Position numbers and translations under genes: made by a program
The notes under the pieces: generated by a model
Database searches by the model: none
Told to the model about the DNA's origin: nothing
What the model saw: the letters and a program-made list of their open reading frames with translations, nothing else
Part shown: positions 1 to 11,928 of the stretch, piece after piece
Layout of the letters: every line of letters begins with the position of its first letter
How positions within the stretch are numbered: the first letter of the stretch is position 1
Assembly: GCA_963402885.1 (NCBI GenBank)
Contig: OY727102.1
Coordinates: 11,222,001-11,286,000 of the forward strand
Length of the DNA: 64,000 bases
Direction of reading: 5' to 3'
Origin: Antedon bifida
Lineage: Eukaryota > Echinodermata > Crinoidea > Comatulida > Antedonidae

Positions 1-810
1 ATAATAAACATCATACAAAATAATAATATAACTAACGAATCCGTATAATATAATAATGTTGTATGTTATAAAGTAAGGTAAATGCGTTTAATATAATACA
101 ATTATATTATAATATAATGTATTTTATTAATAATATAATAGTAAATGTTCATAATATAATGCCAAAACCGAATAATATAATACAAAAAGTCAATAATTTG
201 TTACATTTTTCACATAATATATTAGAAATAGATATAATATAATGCTAAAACCAAGTAATATAATGCAAAACGTATAATTCATTACAATACAATATATAAT
301 ATAATAAAAAAATGATATAATAATATAATATTTTGAATACTTCAGACAGCTGAGGCTTGCCATAATTTAGTCTCTGTTGAACCTGATTATATTGTAAAAA
401 GAGGCTGTATAACTTTTAAAAAATAAAAAAATATTATTTATTTTATTATGGCAAGCCTCAGCTGTCTGAAGTATTCAAAATATTATATTATTATATCATT
501 TTTTTATTATATTATATATTGTATTGTAATGAAATATACGTTTTGCATTTTATTACTTAGTTTTAGCATTATATTATATCTATTTCTAATATATTATGTG
601 AAAAATGTAACAAATTATTGACTATTTGTATTATATTATTCGGTTTTGGCATTATATTATGAACATTTACTATTATATTATTAATAAAATACATTATATT
701 ATAATATAATTGTATTATATTAAACGCATTTACCTTAATTTATAACATACAACATTATTATATTATACGGATTCGTGAGTTATATTATTATTTTGTATGA
801 TGTTTATTAT
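1..810. repeat. Large inverted repeat (foldback element), arms 1-365 and 446-810
   Basis: Positions 1-365 are the reverse complement of 446-810: paired coordinates sum to 811 at both the outer end and the inner end. The outermost 60 bp of the two arms differ at one base. The spacer 366-445 is 80 bp. The arms are built of short repeats based on TATAATATAAT. The left arm starts exactly at the window edge, so the element may extend outside the window and no target duplication can be tested. It has no coding potential. It could be a foldback MITE or a recent palindromic duplication. Confidence 0.9.
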
Positions 811-924
811 ACGTCACGACTTATTTCAGTTCTTCTAACTCTTTCTCTCCCTCCCCCTGTTCACTAGCAATCAGCGGCAGAATCTGAATTGTGTGACTGT
901 TGAAGAATAACTAATTATCTTTAC

Positions 925-1370
925 TACGTACTAGGCCTAGGCCTAGGCATGGAGCTACTAGGGGATCTAGCCTAGACGTAGCTAGTTAGACAAGTGACCA
1001 AGGACCACCGGACAGCTACAACTAATACTACAATACAATAATACTACTACAATAACTACTACTGCTACTACCTAGGCCTAGCTAGTAGAGTACTAGGTAG
1101 CTACTACTAGGCTCTAGGGCGTATGTATGATGTTAACTACTAGGCCTAGGCCTACTAGTACTAGGCTAGGCCTAGACTTAAGTTGTAGTAGGCTAGGGCC
1201 GGGCCTGCTGCCTTAGGCTAGGCTACTACTACTACTAGGCAGTCAGCCCATGATAGGTACGAGTAAGCCAAAATTTTGGATAAGTAAACCAAAATTTGGG
1301 TACGAGCGAGTTGGCATGGGTACGGGTTGACCTGTATCCTTCTAGCTAATCGTACTAGGCCTAGGCCTCA
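925..1370. repeat. CCTAGG-rich low-complexity DNA
   Basis: The stretch is dense in overlapping CTAGGCCTAGGC, CTACTACTA and similar short motifs, unlike the AT-rich DNA on both sides. Similar patches occur at about 27551-27600 and 41101-41225. No gene was seen in it. Confidence 0.6.
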
Positions 1371-3710
1371 AGTAAGTCTACGCTACCCAGTCCGGCTACA
1401 ATATGGTTTATTTTGTTTTATAGCTTTATTGATAGCTGGGTTCAAATTTGGGTTGGGATGGCTTTTCTCATTCTAAAACAGATTTCCTTATCATAATAAA
1501 ATAATACTGTATATGAATTTATTTGTAATATTGTAATGTATACATAATATAAGTAATTGCCATTGCATTTATTATTATTAATTATATATTATACGGTTAC
1601 CCCTTAATTATACTATAGTATAATTTTCTTGTTATATTTTACAATATTTTCTTCATAATTCTACAATTTTGTCTTTCACAGCACAAATTTATCATACTGA
1701 ATCATCACACACCAAGTCTCATAAATTTCTACTGTATTTGTCCAAGCTACTCCAGCTACATGGTATTGCCTTGAGGCTAAACTACACGGTATACTGGCAC
1801 TACCATCATTCCTGGCTCGTCAACCTGGACCACATAAGCACAGTTTCAGTTTATTTACCATTTCAATTTCTGAACATAAGAGATGAACAACTTATATGGA
1901 TGGATAACCGTAAGAGAGAAGCTCGTTTACCGGTCACCCGTTAGTGCAGTGACATTACAGACAACATAAAGACAGGACAAAGGTGCAATACATAACAAGA
2001 CATATGAACACTTGTGTTTGCAACCCCTTGGATAAAATAATATATTTATATAAAGGGGAAAGTTAGATATTATAATATTTTTTTTCGATCATACAATGAT
2101 AATTTTAAAATTACTTCCTAAGAAGTCATACTACTGATTCAAAATAGTGACTTACACCCTGTGGTCAAGGCTTTATTTTCTCTTATGCTTATTTCCTCCA
2201 ACATACAGAGTACATAGGACTTTTTTATTCATAACTGTTGAATTGCATCCCAATACATAGTACCTATTGGTATTATATCTAAAAATACAAAGGCGGCTAA
2301 CACAGATAGTTCCATATACAGTACTCTCTTATAAATAGATGTATCTTTCCAATCTACTCCCAACTACCTAATCTAATAATAGTACTATTAGCATACTACT
2401 ATACACTTTGTAGACAAGAAGTAAGTTGTATACACCTAGATGGTAGTACAGTCGAACGCCCTCTCACTGGCCCGGTCAACATAATCTATACCTAGATTAT
2501 TACAGTAATTAAAGTACATTATTACAGAGATTTTTTTTTTTTTTGCAGAAATCAAAGTTATGTGTATAGAAAGCAGTACTCGTATTAAAAACTAAGCAGG
2601 TTGTACTCTTGAACGCAAACTGGCAGGATATTTTGAATATTTTTTATTGTTGAAATGAATAGAATCCTAACTTCATTTTCTACGAACTGGAGACGAGACA
2701 TATTATGACCCTTTTATTTAAATTTATTTGAATAGACCTCCATGTAAATTCATTAAAGGCTACATGATTGTTTTATATTTTAATATGTGATACTAATAGT
2801 AGAAAATTATTGTGTATAATGAGGACTAAGAATCTGATGTTTACTTGCATTCTCATCTTTTTAAAATTTTATTTATAATGCTGGTGGTAACGAGTTTAAA
2901 ATTTAATTATATTGACTAGTTTTGATAATCATTATGTCCATATAAATTCATTTATATGTCTTGTGGAATATAGTTCATATATTATGTATTAAATAAATTG
3001 GTAAGGCCCTATACTGTTATTATTTAAGAAAAGTTTATATACACTTATTTTATACCTACCAATATTAGTATAATTGTTTATATAAATATTTTGTCTAATT
3101 GCCTTGATTTTTTGTATAGGCCAATGGCATCAATGTTTTTCTCAAAGCAAATTAGCCTAATAATGCCACATTTAGAAACATGATTCATTGATTTCTGATA
3201 TTCTGTACTTGTGTATGCAATACTAAAATAACCTAGTAGTTAATATATTTCATTTGTAATGTATGTATAAACATTCAGTTTTTTTTTCACATTTTTAAAT
3301 TTAAACATTATTACAATACCTACCTTTCTGATATTGTTACTATTGTATAATATTTTTTGAGGCAGATTGTTTTCAATAAAAAAAAATTTTAAACAATTAT
3401 TTTGACTTATACTGTACTATGTTAGTTCAGGAGATGAAGTGTGTGTGGGCAGAATCTGGTGCGAGGTGTATATTTGTCACTTTAAGACATAAATTAGATG
3501 TTTCTGAAGAAAAGAAGTAAAAGGATACGCTTTCAAACAACTTCAAGAAGATTCACACAAAAATAATTACTTTCCAATAAAATAGTATAACAGTGTATAT
3601 TACAGTACATTGAATAAACTCGAGCGGAATAAAAACGCACATAAAAAAATATTCATTTTCTTTTCGAAAAGTGCCCTCTCTAGTTTTCTATTAATTTATT
3701 AATAATTATT
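1371..3710. other. Host-like intergenic or intronic DNA without a supported gene
   Basis: No repeat family from the rest of the window appears here. There are two splice-acceptor-like sites: a pyrimidine run ending in CACAG near 1680 and a long T run ending in GCAG at about 2529-2547. An open frame of 91 codons at 1669-1944 overlaps the first site, but its product is not recognised and no matching donor or second exon could be assigned. The stretch could hold non-coding exons. The transposon array begins at its right edge. Confidence 0.4.
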
Positions 3711-3820
3711 AGGTGATCATTTAGAATAAAATGATCACCTATTGTTATTGTATAAAATCTTTATTAGGTGATCATTTAGAATAAAATGATCACCTATTGT
3801 TATTGTATGAAATCTTTATT
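3711..3820 (+). repeat. Two tandem A-family 5' heads (55 bp each)
   Basis: Units 3711-3765 and 3766-3820 each begin with arm AGGTGATCATTT, a short loop and arm AAATGATCACCT, then a TTGTTATTGTA box and CTTTATT. The outer unit reads TATAAAATC after the box and the inner one TATGAAATC, so they are different head types rather than a simple duplication. Only the inner one is next to a body; in the nesting model the outer one belongs to an older, interrupted element. Confidence 0.9.
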
Positions 3821-6225
3821 TTTTTTTTTTTTTTTTTTATTCTTTCTGTACACTTTTTGTGTAACAAATATCTCAAAAAGTTGAATGGCAATGATCACAA
3901 AAATTACACAATGTCTTTCAAATACTTTAACTTAGACATAATAAGCTTTTCAGCGTGATCACTCATCCGTGACGTCATTTATACGCCATTTTGTGAAATC
4001 ACAATATCAATCATATCTTTACTATTCATTATCACATATTAATGAAATTCACTACAAGTAAACTTCATGTCAAGGTAAAAATATTAGAAAATAAAAACTT
4101 GCGCGTTTCAAGGTCATGCGCGTGAAATCGCGCGTTAAAAATTAAAAAAGCCCAAAATTAAGTTTTGATCAATTTAGAGCATGAATCAGGCCATTTGCGT
4201 GTTTCAAAAAATTACTGCGCAAAAAAAATATTTTGCGTGCGCAATACTTAAAAAGCGTAAAAAATGCGAATTTTTTTTACAAATCGCATTCTACTCACCA
4301 TCCTTAGTACATTCACCAAATTTGAGTTAGTTCCGACTTAAAATAACGCTATACGAGCAGGATAAAAATGACAAAATGCGTAAATTAATTGCATCAAAGT
4401 GCTGAAAATGGTGAAAAATAATGCATTTTTAAAATGAAAATAATTCTTTAGAATGCAAGATGACCCCCAATTTTTTTAACTTATTCTGGAAGCCATTAAG
4501 TTGTAGATATGAATTCATGTACACATTTTACGTACAAAATGTTTTGACGTCATCAAATGGCCACTTGAATTTAAAAATTAGGATTTTTTATCTTTTTGTG
4601 TAGAATATCACATTCAACAGAGCGCATCTTGTTTATGTGTGCTCGAATTTCACACAAATTTCAGTATGTGCTTGCTTAATTAATTATCTTTATCATGAGT
4701 TGACACTATTTTCTTTTTGATGACGTCATCATGCGTAAAAACTTGAATAACGTAGGCCGTGTAATTTCACCTTCGCAGTAAATTTGAATATCTTACAGCT
4801 CTTCAGAATTGAAGGTTACCTTGATGATTATAATTTGTTATGAAAGCTGATGAAATGTAGATATGAATTCATATAAAAATCAAGCCTATCGGATGTTGTG
4901 ACGTTAACATATGGCCAGTTGAAGTGAAAAAGTAGTTTTTTCATATTTTTCGTCAAGGTAAAAATATTAGAAAATAAAAACTTGCGCGTTTCAAGGTCAT
5001 GCGCGTGAAATCGCGCGTTAAAAATTAAAAAAGCCCAAAATTAAGTTTTGATCAATTTAGAGCATGAATCAGGCCATTTGCGTGTTTCAAAAAATTACTG
5101 CGCAAAAAAAATATTTTGCGTGCGCAATACTTAAAAAGCGTAAAAAATGCGAATTTTTTTTACAAATCGCATTCTACTCACCATCCTTAGTACATTCACC
5201 AAATTTGAGTTAGTTCCGACTTAAAATAACGCTATACGAGCAGGATAAAAATGACAAAATGCGTAAATTAATTGCATCAAAGTGCTGAAAATGGTGAAAA
5301 ATAATGCATTTTTAAAATGAAAATAATTCTTTAGAATGCAAGATGACCCCCAATTTTTTTAACTTATTCTGGAAGCCATTAAGTTGTAGATATGAATTCA
5401 TGTACACATTTTACGTACAAAATGTTTTGACGTCATCAAATGGCCACTTGAATTTAAAAATTAGGATTTTTTATCTTTTTGTGTAGAATATCACATTCAA
5501 CAGAGCGCATCTTGTTTATGTGTGCTCGAATTTCACACAAATTTCAGTATGTGCTTGCTTAATTAATTATCTTTATCATGAGTTGACACTATTTTCTTTT
5601 TGATGACGTCATCATGCGTAAAAACTTGAATAACGTAGGCCGTGTAATTTCACCTTCGCAGTAAATTTGAATATCTTACAGCTCTTCAGAATTGAAGGTT
5701 ACCTTGATGATTATAATTTGTTATGAAAGCTGATGAAATGTAGATATGAATTCATATAAAAATCAAGCCTATCGGATGTTGTGACGTTAACATATGGCCA
5801 GTTGAAGTGAAAAAGTAGTTTTTTCATATTTTTCGTCAAAGTAATACACATTTCAAAGAGCGCGCACAGCACTTCTACGTGCCAAATTTTTTTCCAAATC
5901 TTATATTTTTTTGCTCAATTAATTATCTTTCGAAATTGTCATCTTAAAGTTTTGTTTGATAACGCCATCATTCGAAAAAATTAGAACATGATGTGTGTCC
6001 CGTAATTTCACCTATGCTACACTGTATATAGATATACAGTATATACTGTACATATTGTATATGGCATATAGGCACAACTCAGCACTATAAGCGTATAATA
6101 GGATGGCATACATCAACATTTTCCGATCGTATGTTAACGTACGTGCATGTTTAAAAAAAATTAATTTCAGTAAAATGATAAAAATGATCACCTATAATTC
6201 GTCAAAGTGACGAATTAAATTCTAG
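3766..6225 (+). mobile_element. Non-autonomous Helentron copy A1 (A family, alpha subfamily)
   Basis: The copy runs from its head through a T tract (3821-3838) and body to CTAG at 6222-6225. The 3' end has the ATIR AATGATCACCT, then a hairpin with arms AATTCGTCA and TGACGAATT around AAG. An internal 883-bp tandem duplication (4069-4951 and 4952-5834) makes it longer than its relatives; without it the length is about 1577 bp, as for A2. The body matches A3 and A17 most closely. It has no coding capacity and would need enzymes in trans. Confidence 0.9.
4069..5834 (+). repeat. 883-bp tandem duplication inside A1
   Basis: 4069-4951 and 4952-5834 look identical over every stretch compared. The join lies where GTCAAGGTA at the start of the unit meets the related GTCAAAGTA at its natural end, so the event used a few bases of microhomology. 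The high identity means it is recent, or an assembly error. Confidence 0.88.
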
Positions 6226-6245
6226 TTATTATTTTTTTTATTTTT

Positions 6246-6415
6246 GGTTATCCGCAACGAAGTTGCAGGATAACCTCTTGTGATTCTACGAAATCATCTT
6301 TTTATTAGTTATCCGCATTCAGCGGATAACTCCTTGTAACTGTCCTGTTTCATCATCTTTTTTTTAGTTATCCGCTTAGTAGCGGATAACTCCTTGTTAT
6401 TGTAGTGGATCAATA
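6246..6415 (+). repeat. Three tandem B-family 5' heads
   Basis: Hairpins lie at 6246-6275, 6307-6331 and 6366-6391, about 60 bp apart, each followed by a TTGTNAYTGT-like box. The first has arms GGTTATCC/GGATAACC. The second and third have AGTTATCCGC/GCGGATAACT, with the outer base pair changed on both sides. The loops all differ. Only the third adjoins body B1; the first two are surplus and pair by type with headless bodies B6 and B3 downstream. Confidence 0.88.
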
Positions 6416-7956
6416 TTTTTTTTTTTCTGTATTATTCTTATTTCTTTCCCGTTTTTTTGTGGCTCACGTATCTCTAAAATGTGTAAACATAACATTTCAT
6501 AACTTTTACAACATGTGGGCATTTACGTGAAGTTGTGCACCTCCTATTTTGAGTGACGTCAGAGTTGCGCAACGTGACTTACGCGCGATTTTATGATTTT
6601 TAATGATTGATCATAGCTTAAAAACCAAGCGTAATTTTTTTTTTACCCTTTATGAAAATTTAAGTCATATCAAGGGCAAACTTTTAGTTAACTAAAAATG
6701 GCGTGTTTTACAAGAAGTTACGCGCGCACGCGCATTTAAAATTTTAAAATGCGTAAAATTAATTTCTAATCAACTTTTTACGCCATTCATGACATTTTGC
6801 GCATGTCAAAATTTCCCACGCGCGCGAACAATTTTACGCGTGCAGTGCGCACGCAGCATGAAAATCATGTTTTTTTCTATTAAATTGTGATTTTCCAGCC
6901 TTTCCTAGTCATTTTTAAAAAGATTGACATCATTTCAAATTAAAATGACGTCATACGTACACGTTGATTTAGACCATTTGCATGCGTTTTAGTTGCAAAA
7001 GTTACAAAATATTGTCAAAATTATGCCTATTTTGAATCTATTATAGCTCCTCAGGATCAACCGTTACCCCCGAGTTTTTTAACTTAATATGTAAGCAGAT
7101 ATGTTGTAGATATGAATTCATGCAGAATTTTTTCCTTACGGATGTTGTGACGTCATCGTATGGCCACACAAATGTAAAAAATAGGATTTTTGTCTCTTTC
7201 GTTATTGCTCATCACATTCAATGGAGCACATCACGCTTATCCGTCTTCCATTTTCTCCGAGATTTTAATATTATCTAGGTCAATCAACTATCTTTCGCAT
7301 GAGTTAAAAATATTTTAATTTTTATAACGTCATCATGCCTAAAAATTTAAATTACGTGGGTCATTAATTTTATCTTTACAGTAAATTTTAATCTGTTATA
7401 GCTCGTAAGAATAAAATGTGATAATCACGATTAAAACGTTTTCTGGAAGCTATTGGATTGTAGATACGAATTCATGTGAACATTTTGTCAATCAGATGTA
7501 GTGACGTCATCATATGGCCAGTTGAATAAAAAAAGTCGTATTTTAATATTTTGCGTCATAGTTCATCACATTTAAAAGAGCGCGCATCTATATTTTACGT
7601 ATCCAAATTTCTTCTACACGCTAATATGTTGTTGCTGAGATAATATCCTTCCGAAATTGGTATTTTAGTGTTTCATTTTGATACCGTCGCCATGTTAAAA
7701 AATGGAATAAATGGCGGGTCCCGTAATTTCACCTATTCTACACTGTATGTAATATGTATACAGATTATACTGTTTATACTGTATATACTATATGACACAA
7801 AATTGACAGAATTCAGCACTAACAACATATCATATTCTTCAGATCAGGTCATAATGCCATAATCTTTTTCTGGGTGCAAAATTTTAACGTATGACGTGCA
7901 CGTGGCGTTTGTCGTGCGGATAACTAACTCGTCAAAGTGACGAGTTTCATGTCTAG
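6366..7956 (+). mobile_element. Non-autonomous Helentron copy B1 (B family)
   Basis: The 3' end carries GCGGATAACT, matching the altered outer pair of its own head, then the hairpin 7926-7946 (AACTCGTCA/TGACGAGTT) and CTAG at 7953-7956. The body has the dimer of internal units. Its first half resembles B5, while its last 300 bp resemble B3, so it may be mosaic. A 64-codon open frame inside it is not considered a gene. Confidence 0.88.
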
Positions 7957-7958
7957 TT

Positions 7959-9172
7959 GGTTATCCGCACTTGGCGGATAACCCCTTGTTATTGTCAGGA
8001 TCTTTTTTTTTTTTTTTTTTTTTCTATGTTATTCTTCTTTCTTTCCCAGAATTTTGTGTCACGTGTATCTCAAATTCTGATCAACATTACATCGTATAAC
8101 TTTGTCAGAAGATTTACCTCTATCTGTAGAAGTGGAGGACAGTTCGTTTTTTTACTTTAGAGTCGCGCAGCGTAAGCTACGCGCGATTTTATGAATTTTG
8201 CGTATTTAACATAGACTAAAAACCAAAAGTCATTTTGTAATGACATTTGGTGAACATTTAAGTCATATCAAGGGCAAACTTTCTATGGATTAAAAATGGC
8301 ATGTTTCACAGAAAGTTACGCGCGCACGCGCGTTTAAAATTTCAAAATGCGAAAAATCAACTTCTAATCAACTTTCTACGCGTTTCATGTCATTTTGAGC
8401 ATTTCAAAAATTCCCACGCACGCGCAATAAATTTACGCGCGCGTGCGCATGTAGCGCAAAAATATAATTTTTTCGCGTGATTTATGTTTTTTCAGCCTTT
8501 TCTAGTAATTTTACCAACTTTTAAACAATTTCGACTTAAAATTATGTCATACGAGCATGTGGAATTGGATAATTTGCGTGCGTTTTTGATGAAAAAGTTC
8601 AAAAATTCGTCAAAATTATGCCTTTTTTTAAACAGTCATAGATTCTAAACTACATGATGAAGTTTATTTTGTATTACATATTATGGAAGTTGATGAGTTG
8701 TAGATATAGAATCATGCATCGATATGGCTAACTGGACATAGTGACGTCATCGTATGGCCACTCGAATATAAAATGGCGGATTTTTGTCTCTTTCGTCATA
8801 GCTCATCACATTTAATAGAGCGCATCTCCACTTATCCGTATTCCATTTTACCCCATTTTTTTATATTGTCTAGGCCAATCAATTATCTTTCGCATGATAT
8901 ACCATTTTTTAAATTGTGATGACGTCATCATGTCCAAAAGCGTCAATAACTTGGGCCACTTATTTTCACCAATTCTTCACCGTATGTAGAACGTATACAA
9001 TATATAGTGTAAACTGATTATACTTAGACGTGACACAAAATAGAGAGCACACTAACATTTTTTCAATGGCATAATCGTTTTTCTCTCTGCGCAATATTCT
9101 AACGTATGACGTGCACGTGGCGTTTGCTCTGCGGATAACCTAACTCGTCCGTAGTGACGAGTTCAAATCTAG
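7959..9172 (+). mobile_element. Short non-autonomous Helentron copy B2 (B family, one internal unit)
   Basis: The head hairpin is 7959-7983 and starts two bases after the CTAG of B1. The 3' end has GCGGATAACC, a hairpin with a variant loop (9142-9163) and CTAG at 9169-9172. At 1214 bp it is more than 300 bp shorter than the other B copies and has only one of the two internal units, as expected after recombination between the units. B4 has the same structure. Confidence 0.88.
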
Positions 9173-10708
9173 TTTTTTTTTCTGTATTCTTCTTTCTTTC
9201 TGTCATTTTTGTGTCACACGTAACTCAAAAACGTGTAAACATAACATTTTATAACTTTGTCAACATGTGGGCATTCACGTGAAGTTGTGCACCTGCTATT
9301 GTGAATGACGTCAGAGTTGCGCAACGTGACTTACGCGCGTTTTTATGAATTTCGCGTATTTACCATAGATCGAAAACCATATAACATTTTTATTTGAAAC
9401 TTAGAAAAAGTTTAAGTTATATCTTGCGCTAACTGACTGTGGGAAAAAAATGACATGTTTTACACAAAGTTACGCGTGCACGCGCGTTTGAAATTTCAAA
9501 ATGCGAAAAATCAATTTCTAATCAACTTTCTACGTGTTTCATGTCATTTTGAGCATGTAAAAAATTCCCACGCGCGCGCATTTTTTTACGCGCGCGGTGC
9601 GCATGTAGCGTTGAAAACAATTTTTTCCCCGTGATTTATGTTTTTCCAGCCTTTTCTAGTAATTTTACCAACTTTTGAACAATTTCGATATAAAATTACG
9701 TCATACGGGCACGTCGAATTGGATAATTTACGTGCATTTTTTATTAAAAAGTTCAAAAAATCGTCAAAATTTGTCAAAATTATGCCCTTTTTTAAACAGT
9801 CGTAGTTCCTAAACTAAACGGTGAAAGTTATTTTTTTTGCATATTCTGGAAGTTGATGAGTTGTAGATTTTGGATCATGCGTTAATATGGCTAACCGGAC
9901 ATTGTGACGTCACCGTATGGCCACGCGAATATAAAATATAGGATTTTTGTATCTTTCATCATAGCGCATGACATTTAATAGAGCGCATCTCCAATTATCT
10001 GTTTTCCATTTTTACCCAAATTTTTATATTATCTAGGTCAATCAACTATCTTTCGCATGAGTTAAAAATATTTTAATTTTTATGACGTCATCATGTCTAA
10101 AAATGTAAATAATGTGGGTCACTTATTTTCATCTTTACAGTAAATTTCAATCTGTTATAGCTCGTCAGAATAAAACGTGATAATCATGATTAAAACGTTT
10201 TCTGGAAGCTATTGGATTGTAGATACGAATTCATGTGAACATTTTGCCAATCGGATGTTGTGACGTCATCATATGGCCAGTTGAATAAAAAAAGTCGTAT
10301 TTTCATATTTTGCGTAATAGTTCATCACATTTAAAAGGGCGCGCATCTATATTTTACGTATTCAAATTTCTTCTACACGGTAATATGTGGTTGCTGAGAT
10401 AATGTCCTTCCGAAATTGCTGTCTTAGTTTTTCATTTTGATACCGTCGCCATGTTAAAAATAGGAATAACCGGGGGTCCCGTAATTTCACCTATTCTACA
10501 CTGTATGTAATATGTATACAGATTATACTGTTTATACTGTATATACTATATGACACAAAATTGACAGAATTCAGCACTAACAACATATCATATTCTTCAG
10601 ATCAGGTCATAATGCCTTTTTCTGTGTGCAAAAGTCTAACGTATGACGTGCACGTGGCGTTTGTCGTGCGGATAACTAACTCGTCAAAGTGACGAGTTAC
10701 ATGTCTAG
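9173..10708 (+). mobile_element. Headless non-autonomous Helentron copy B3 (B family)
   Basis: The body starts directly after the CTAG of B2 with a T run and has no 5' hairpin. The 3' ATIR is GCGGATAACT and CTAG lies at 10705-10708. The ATIR type agrees with the surplus head at 6307, which also ends in a T run, so this body may be the continuation of that interrupted element. Two internal units are present. Confidence 0.85.
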
Positions 10709-10710
10709 TT

Positions 10711-11928
10711 GGTTATCCGCACTTGGCGGATAACCCCTTGTTATTGTCAGGATCTTTTTTTTTTTTTTTTTTTTTCTTTTTTTTTTTTTTTTTCTATATT
10801 CTTCTTTCTTTCCACGAATTTTGTTGCACGCATATCTCTAATTCTGGCCAACATTAGATTGTATAACTTTGTCATAAGATTGACCTGTAGCTGTAAATGT
10901 GCAAGAAACTTTGTTTTATGAATTTCGAGTCGCGCAGCGCAAGTTACGCGCGATTTTATGAATTTCAATGATTGATCATAGATTAAAAACCAAAAGTCAT
11001 TTTGTATTGAAACTTTATGAAAATTTAAGTCATACCATGCGCAAACTTTCTATGGATTAAAAATGGCATGTTTCACAGAAAGTTACGCGCGCACGCGCGT
11101 TTAAAATTTCAAAATGAGAAAAATCAATTTCTAATCAACTTTCTACGCGTTTCATGTCATTTTGAGCATTTCAAAAATTCAGACGCGTGCGCAATTTTTT
11201 ACGCGCGCGTGCGCACGTAGCGCAACATCATTTTTTTTTTGCTTGATTTTTGTTTTTTCAACCTTTTCTAGTAATTTTACCAACTTTCAAACAATTTTGA
11301 CTTAAAATCACGTCATACAAGCACGTTAAATTGAACAATTTGCGCGCGTTTTTGATGAAAAAGTTCAAAAATTTGTCAAATTATGCCTTTTTTTAAAATG
11401 TTATAGATTTCAAACTACGTGGTGACATTTTTTAAAATTACAGATTCTGGAAGTTGATGAGTTGTAGATATCAAATCATGAATCAATATGGCTAACCGGA
11501 CATTGTGACGTCATCGTGTGGCCACTTGAATATAAAATATATGATTTTTGTATCTTTCGTCATAGCTTATCACATTTAATAGAGCGCATCTCCACTTATC
11601 CGTATTCCATTTCCCCATTTTTTTAAATATTGTCTAGGTCAATCAATTACCATTCGCATGATTCACCATTTTTAAAATTGTGATGACGTCATCATGTTCA
11701 AAAGCGTAAATAACTTTGATCACTTATTTTTACCTATATGGCACTGTATGTAGTATGTATACAGTATATAGTGTATACTGTATATACTTAGACGTGACAC
11801 AAAATAGAGAGCACACTGAAATTGTTTTAATGGCATAATCGTTTTTCTGTTTGCAATATTCTAACGTATGACGTGGCCTTTGCGCTGCGGATAACCTAAC
11901 TCGTCCGTAGTGACGAGTTCAAATCTAG
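10711..11928 (+). mobile_element. Short non-autonomous Helentron copy B4 (B family, one internal unit)
   Basis: The head 10711-10735 has the same hairpin sequence as B2 and lies exactly 2752 bp further on. The ATIR is GCGGATAACC and CTAG lies at 11925-11928. The length of 1218 bp is close to B2, but the 5' parts differ at many bases, so any B1-B2 to B3-B4 segment duplication is not recent. The head is followed by a T-rich tract of about 40 bases with a single C. Confidence 0.88.

Noticed and set aside
1669-1944. Host gene encoding a 91-residue protein
   Set aside because: The product is not recognised, and a splice-acceptor-like site falls inside the start of the frame. It is mentioned only as a possible exon.
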